64,000 nt of DNA from Oceanospirillum linum (GTDB lineage Bacteria; Pseudomonadota; Gammaproteobacteria; Pseudomonadales; Halomonadaceae). How positions within the stretch are numbered: the first letter of the stretch is position 1; each line of letters begins with the position of its first letter. The position numbers were made by a program, and so were the translations under genes. Below the pieces are notes generated by a model that was given only the letters and a program-made list of their open reading frames with translations, did not search any database and had not been told where the DNA came from. Location: positions 1 to 64,000 of the forward strand of contig NZ_MTSD02000007.1 of NCBI RefSeq assembly GCF_001995095.2, written 5' to 3'. Positions 63,141 to 64,000 of this stretch are shown here, one piece after another.

Positions 63141-64000
63141 ATGAACTTTCTCAATGGACTGGCCGTTTGCCGCTGCGGTGCGGGCAGAGGCGCACAGAGT
63201 AAAAAGCACTGGTTGCAGCAATACCGGTCTGGTCTGATGTTTCTGCTAATGCTCACCAGTAGCCTCACCTTTACCAGTGCTAAGGCCGCTAATCTGTCTC
63301 CTGCTGAGTTTAAACAGCTGCAGGAGATTCAGGCTCTGCAGACTGAGGCGCGTTGGCTTGAGGTGAAAACCCTGATCGGGCAGCAACTTTCGGAAGAACC
63401 CGGTGAGCTGATGCAGGCGATGCTCTGGCGTGCCCTTGCCCAGGCCGAGCTGCAGGATGCTAACTACGAGAAAGCTCTTACCGCTATCCGCAACGCCTGG
63501 CAACTGAAACAGCTGCCTGAAGCGGATCAGTTGAATCTGCAAGGATTACTGGCCCAGCTGATGATTCAGCAGGATGAGCTGGATCAGGGGATTATTCTGT
63601 TTGAGGATTGGCTGGAAAAAACACCCGAAGAACAGCGGCAGCCCCGCCACTTTCTGACGTTAGCCCAGGCCTACAGTCAACAGGAAAGCTGGAACAAAGC
63701 ACTGCCCAACGCCAAAGAAGCGGTGGCGCGTCATGAGTCAGCACCGATTCCCTGGCTCTCTTTGTTGGTTGGTTTACACGCCCGACTGGAGCAATGGTCT
63801 GATGCGGCTAATGTCCAGAAACGTATTCTGATTCAGGAACCCCGCCAGATGCGCCACTGGCGACAACTGGCAATGCTGCAGTATCGCCAACCCGTTGATC
63901 AAGGCGCTGACCGCGACAGTCTTCATCAGGACGCTGTGGCGAGTTTGCGTATCGCCTGGGAGCAGGGATTATTCGATCGTGCGGATGATTACCAGCTATT
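63141..64000 (+). CDS. TPR-like periplasmic protein of the TonB2 operon (3' end outside window)
   Basis: At least 286 residues are visible, open to the window edge. After a signal sequence (about 33-55, FLLMLTSSLTFTSAKAA) it reads as helical repeats of the tetratricopeptide type, for example LMQAMLWRALAQAELQDANY, EKALTAIRNAWQ, FLTLAQAYSQQESWNKALPN and RHWRQLAMLQY. TPR proteins end many TonB2-type operons, probably organising the complex. GAGGG is 7 nt before the second of two adjacent ATGs, so 63141 is preferred to 63138. Confidence 0.85.
   Translation, partial: MNFLNGLAVCRCGAGRGAQSKKHWLQQYRSGLMFLLMLTSSLTFTSAKAANLSPAEFKQLQEIQALQTEARWLEVKTLIGQQLSEEPGELMQAMLWRALAQAELQDANYEKALTAIRNAWQLKQLPEADQLNLQGLLAQLMIQQDELDQGIILFEDWLEKTPEEQRQPRHFLTLAQAYSQQESWNKALPNAKEAVARHESAPIPWLSLLVGLHARLEQWSDAANVQKRILIQEPRQMRHWRQLAMLQYRQPVDQGADRDSLHQDAVASLRIAWEQGLFDRADDYQL

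Overview
The window reads as a chromosomal segment of a marine-type gammaproteobacterium, most likely from the Oceanospirillaceae and relatives. The basis is the conserved order dnaX-ybaB-recR-rnd-ycgL-ycgN, gammaproteobacterial families (HrpA, DusA, CysK, MlaA, HsbR/HsbA-like pair), polar-flagellum and c-di-GMP genes, and a Vibrio-type TonB2 system. The genus is an inference; no rRNA or tRNA gene was recognised in the window.

Layout. 1-8537: the end of an OmpA-like gene, a membrane diguanylate cyclase, an MscS channel, then the DNA maintenance block dnaX, ybaB, recR, rnd, ycgL, ycgN. dnaX carries an A9 run at the place where other bacteria make the short gamma subunit. 8909-22304: a complete type I-E CRISPR-Cas locus (cas3, cse1, cse2, cas7e, cas5e, cas6e, cas1, cas2) followed by an AT-rich leader and an array of 82 repeats and 81 spacers with a strict 61-bp period. 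The array contains a multi-spacer duplication with later deletions, and a 60-bp tandem palindromic repeat abuts its trailer end. 22643-36082: oligopeptidase B, a membrane/VWA gene group, a YafJ-like amidotransferase, cysK, an orphan flagellin carrying an internal zinc protease (flagellinolysin) behind a good sigma-28 promoter, a MoxR-VWA pair, a MaoC hydratase and a hydrolase. 36083-45805: two acyl-CoA ligases (an AlkK/DmdB-type enzyme and FadD, the latter behind a perfect inverted repeat that looks like a fatty-acid regulator site), hrpA, a hydrolase-fold protein lacking its serine, and mlaA. 45884-50353: a PilZ protein, a phosphatase/STAS partner-switching pair, transaldolase and dusA.

50354-54913 looks like a decayed genomic island next to the 5' end of dusA, a known integration target. 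It holds an integrase remnant, a DUF4760-like membrane protein, a tightly coupled run of small genes (an unknown ORF, a papain-fold-like protein, a PDZ-YbjQ fusion), a putAbiC-like abortive-infection membrane protein, and a phage KilA-N gene. The coupled run ending in the AbiC-like gene is my best candidate for an undescribed, possibly anti-phage, system.

54972-58790: a zinc-acquisition locus behind a near-consensus Zur box, comprising a His-rich outer-membrane porin-like protein and ZnuA-, ZnuC- and ZnuB-like components. 58980-64000: a TonB2-type energy transduction operon (DUF3450, TtpC, ExbB, ExbD, TonB, TPR protein running off the end). Porin, ABC importer and TonB complex together suggest a metal-uptake region.

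All calls come from reading translations and motifs; no database search was run.
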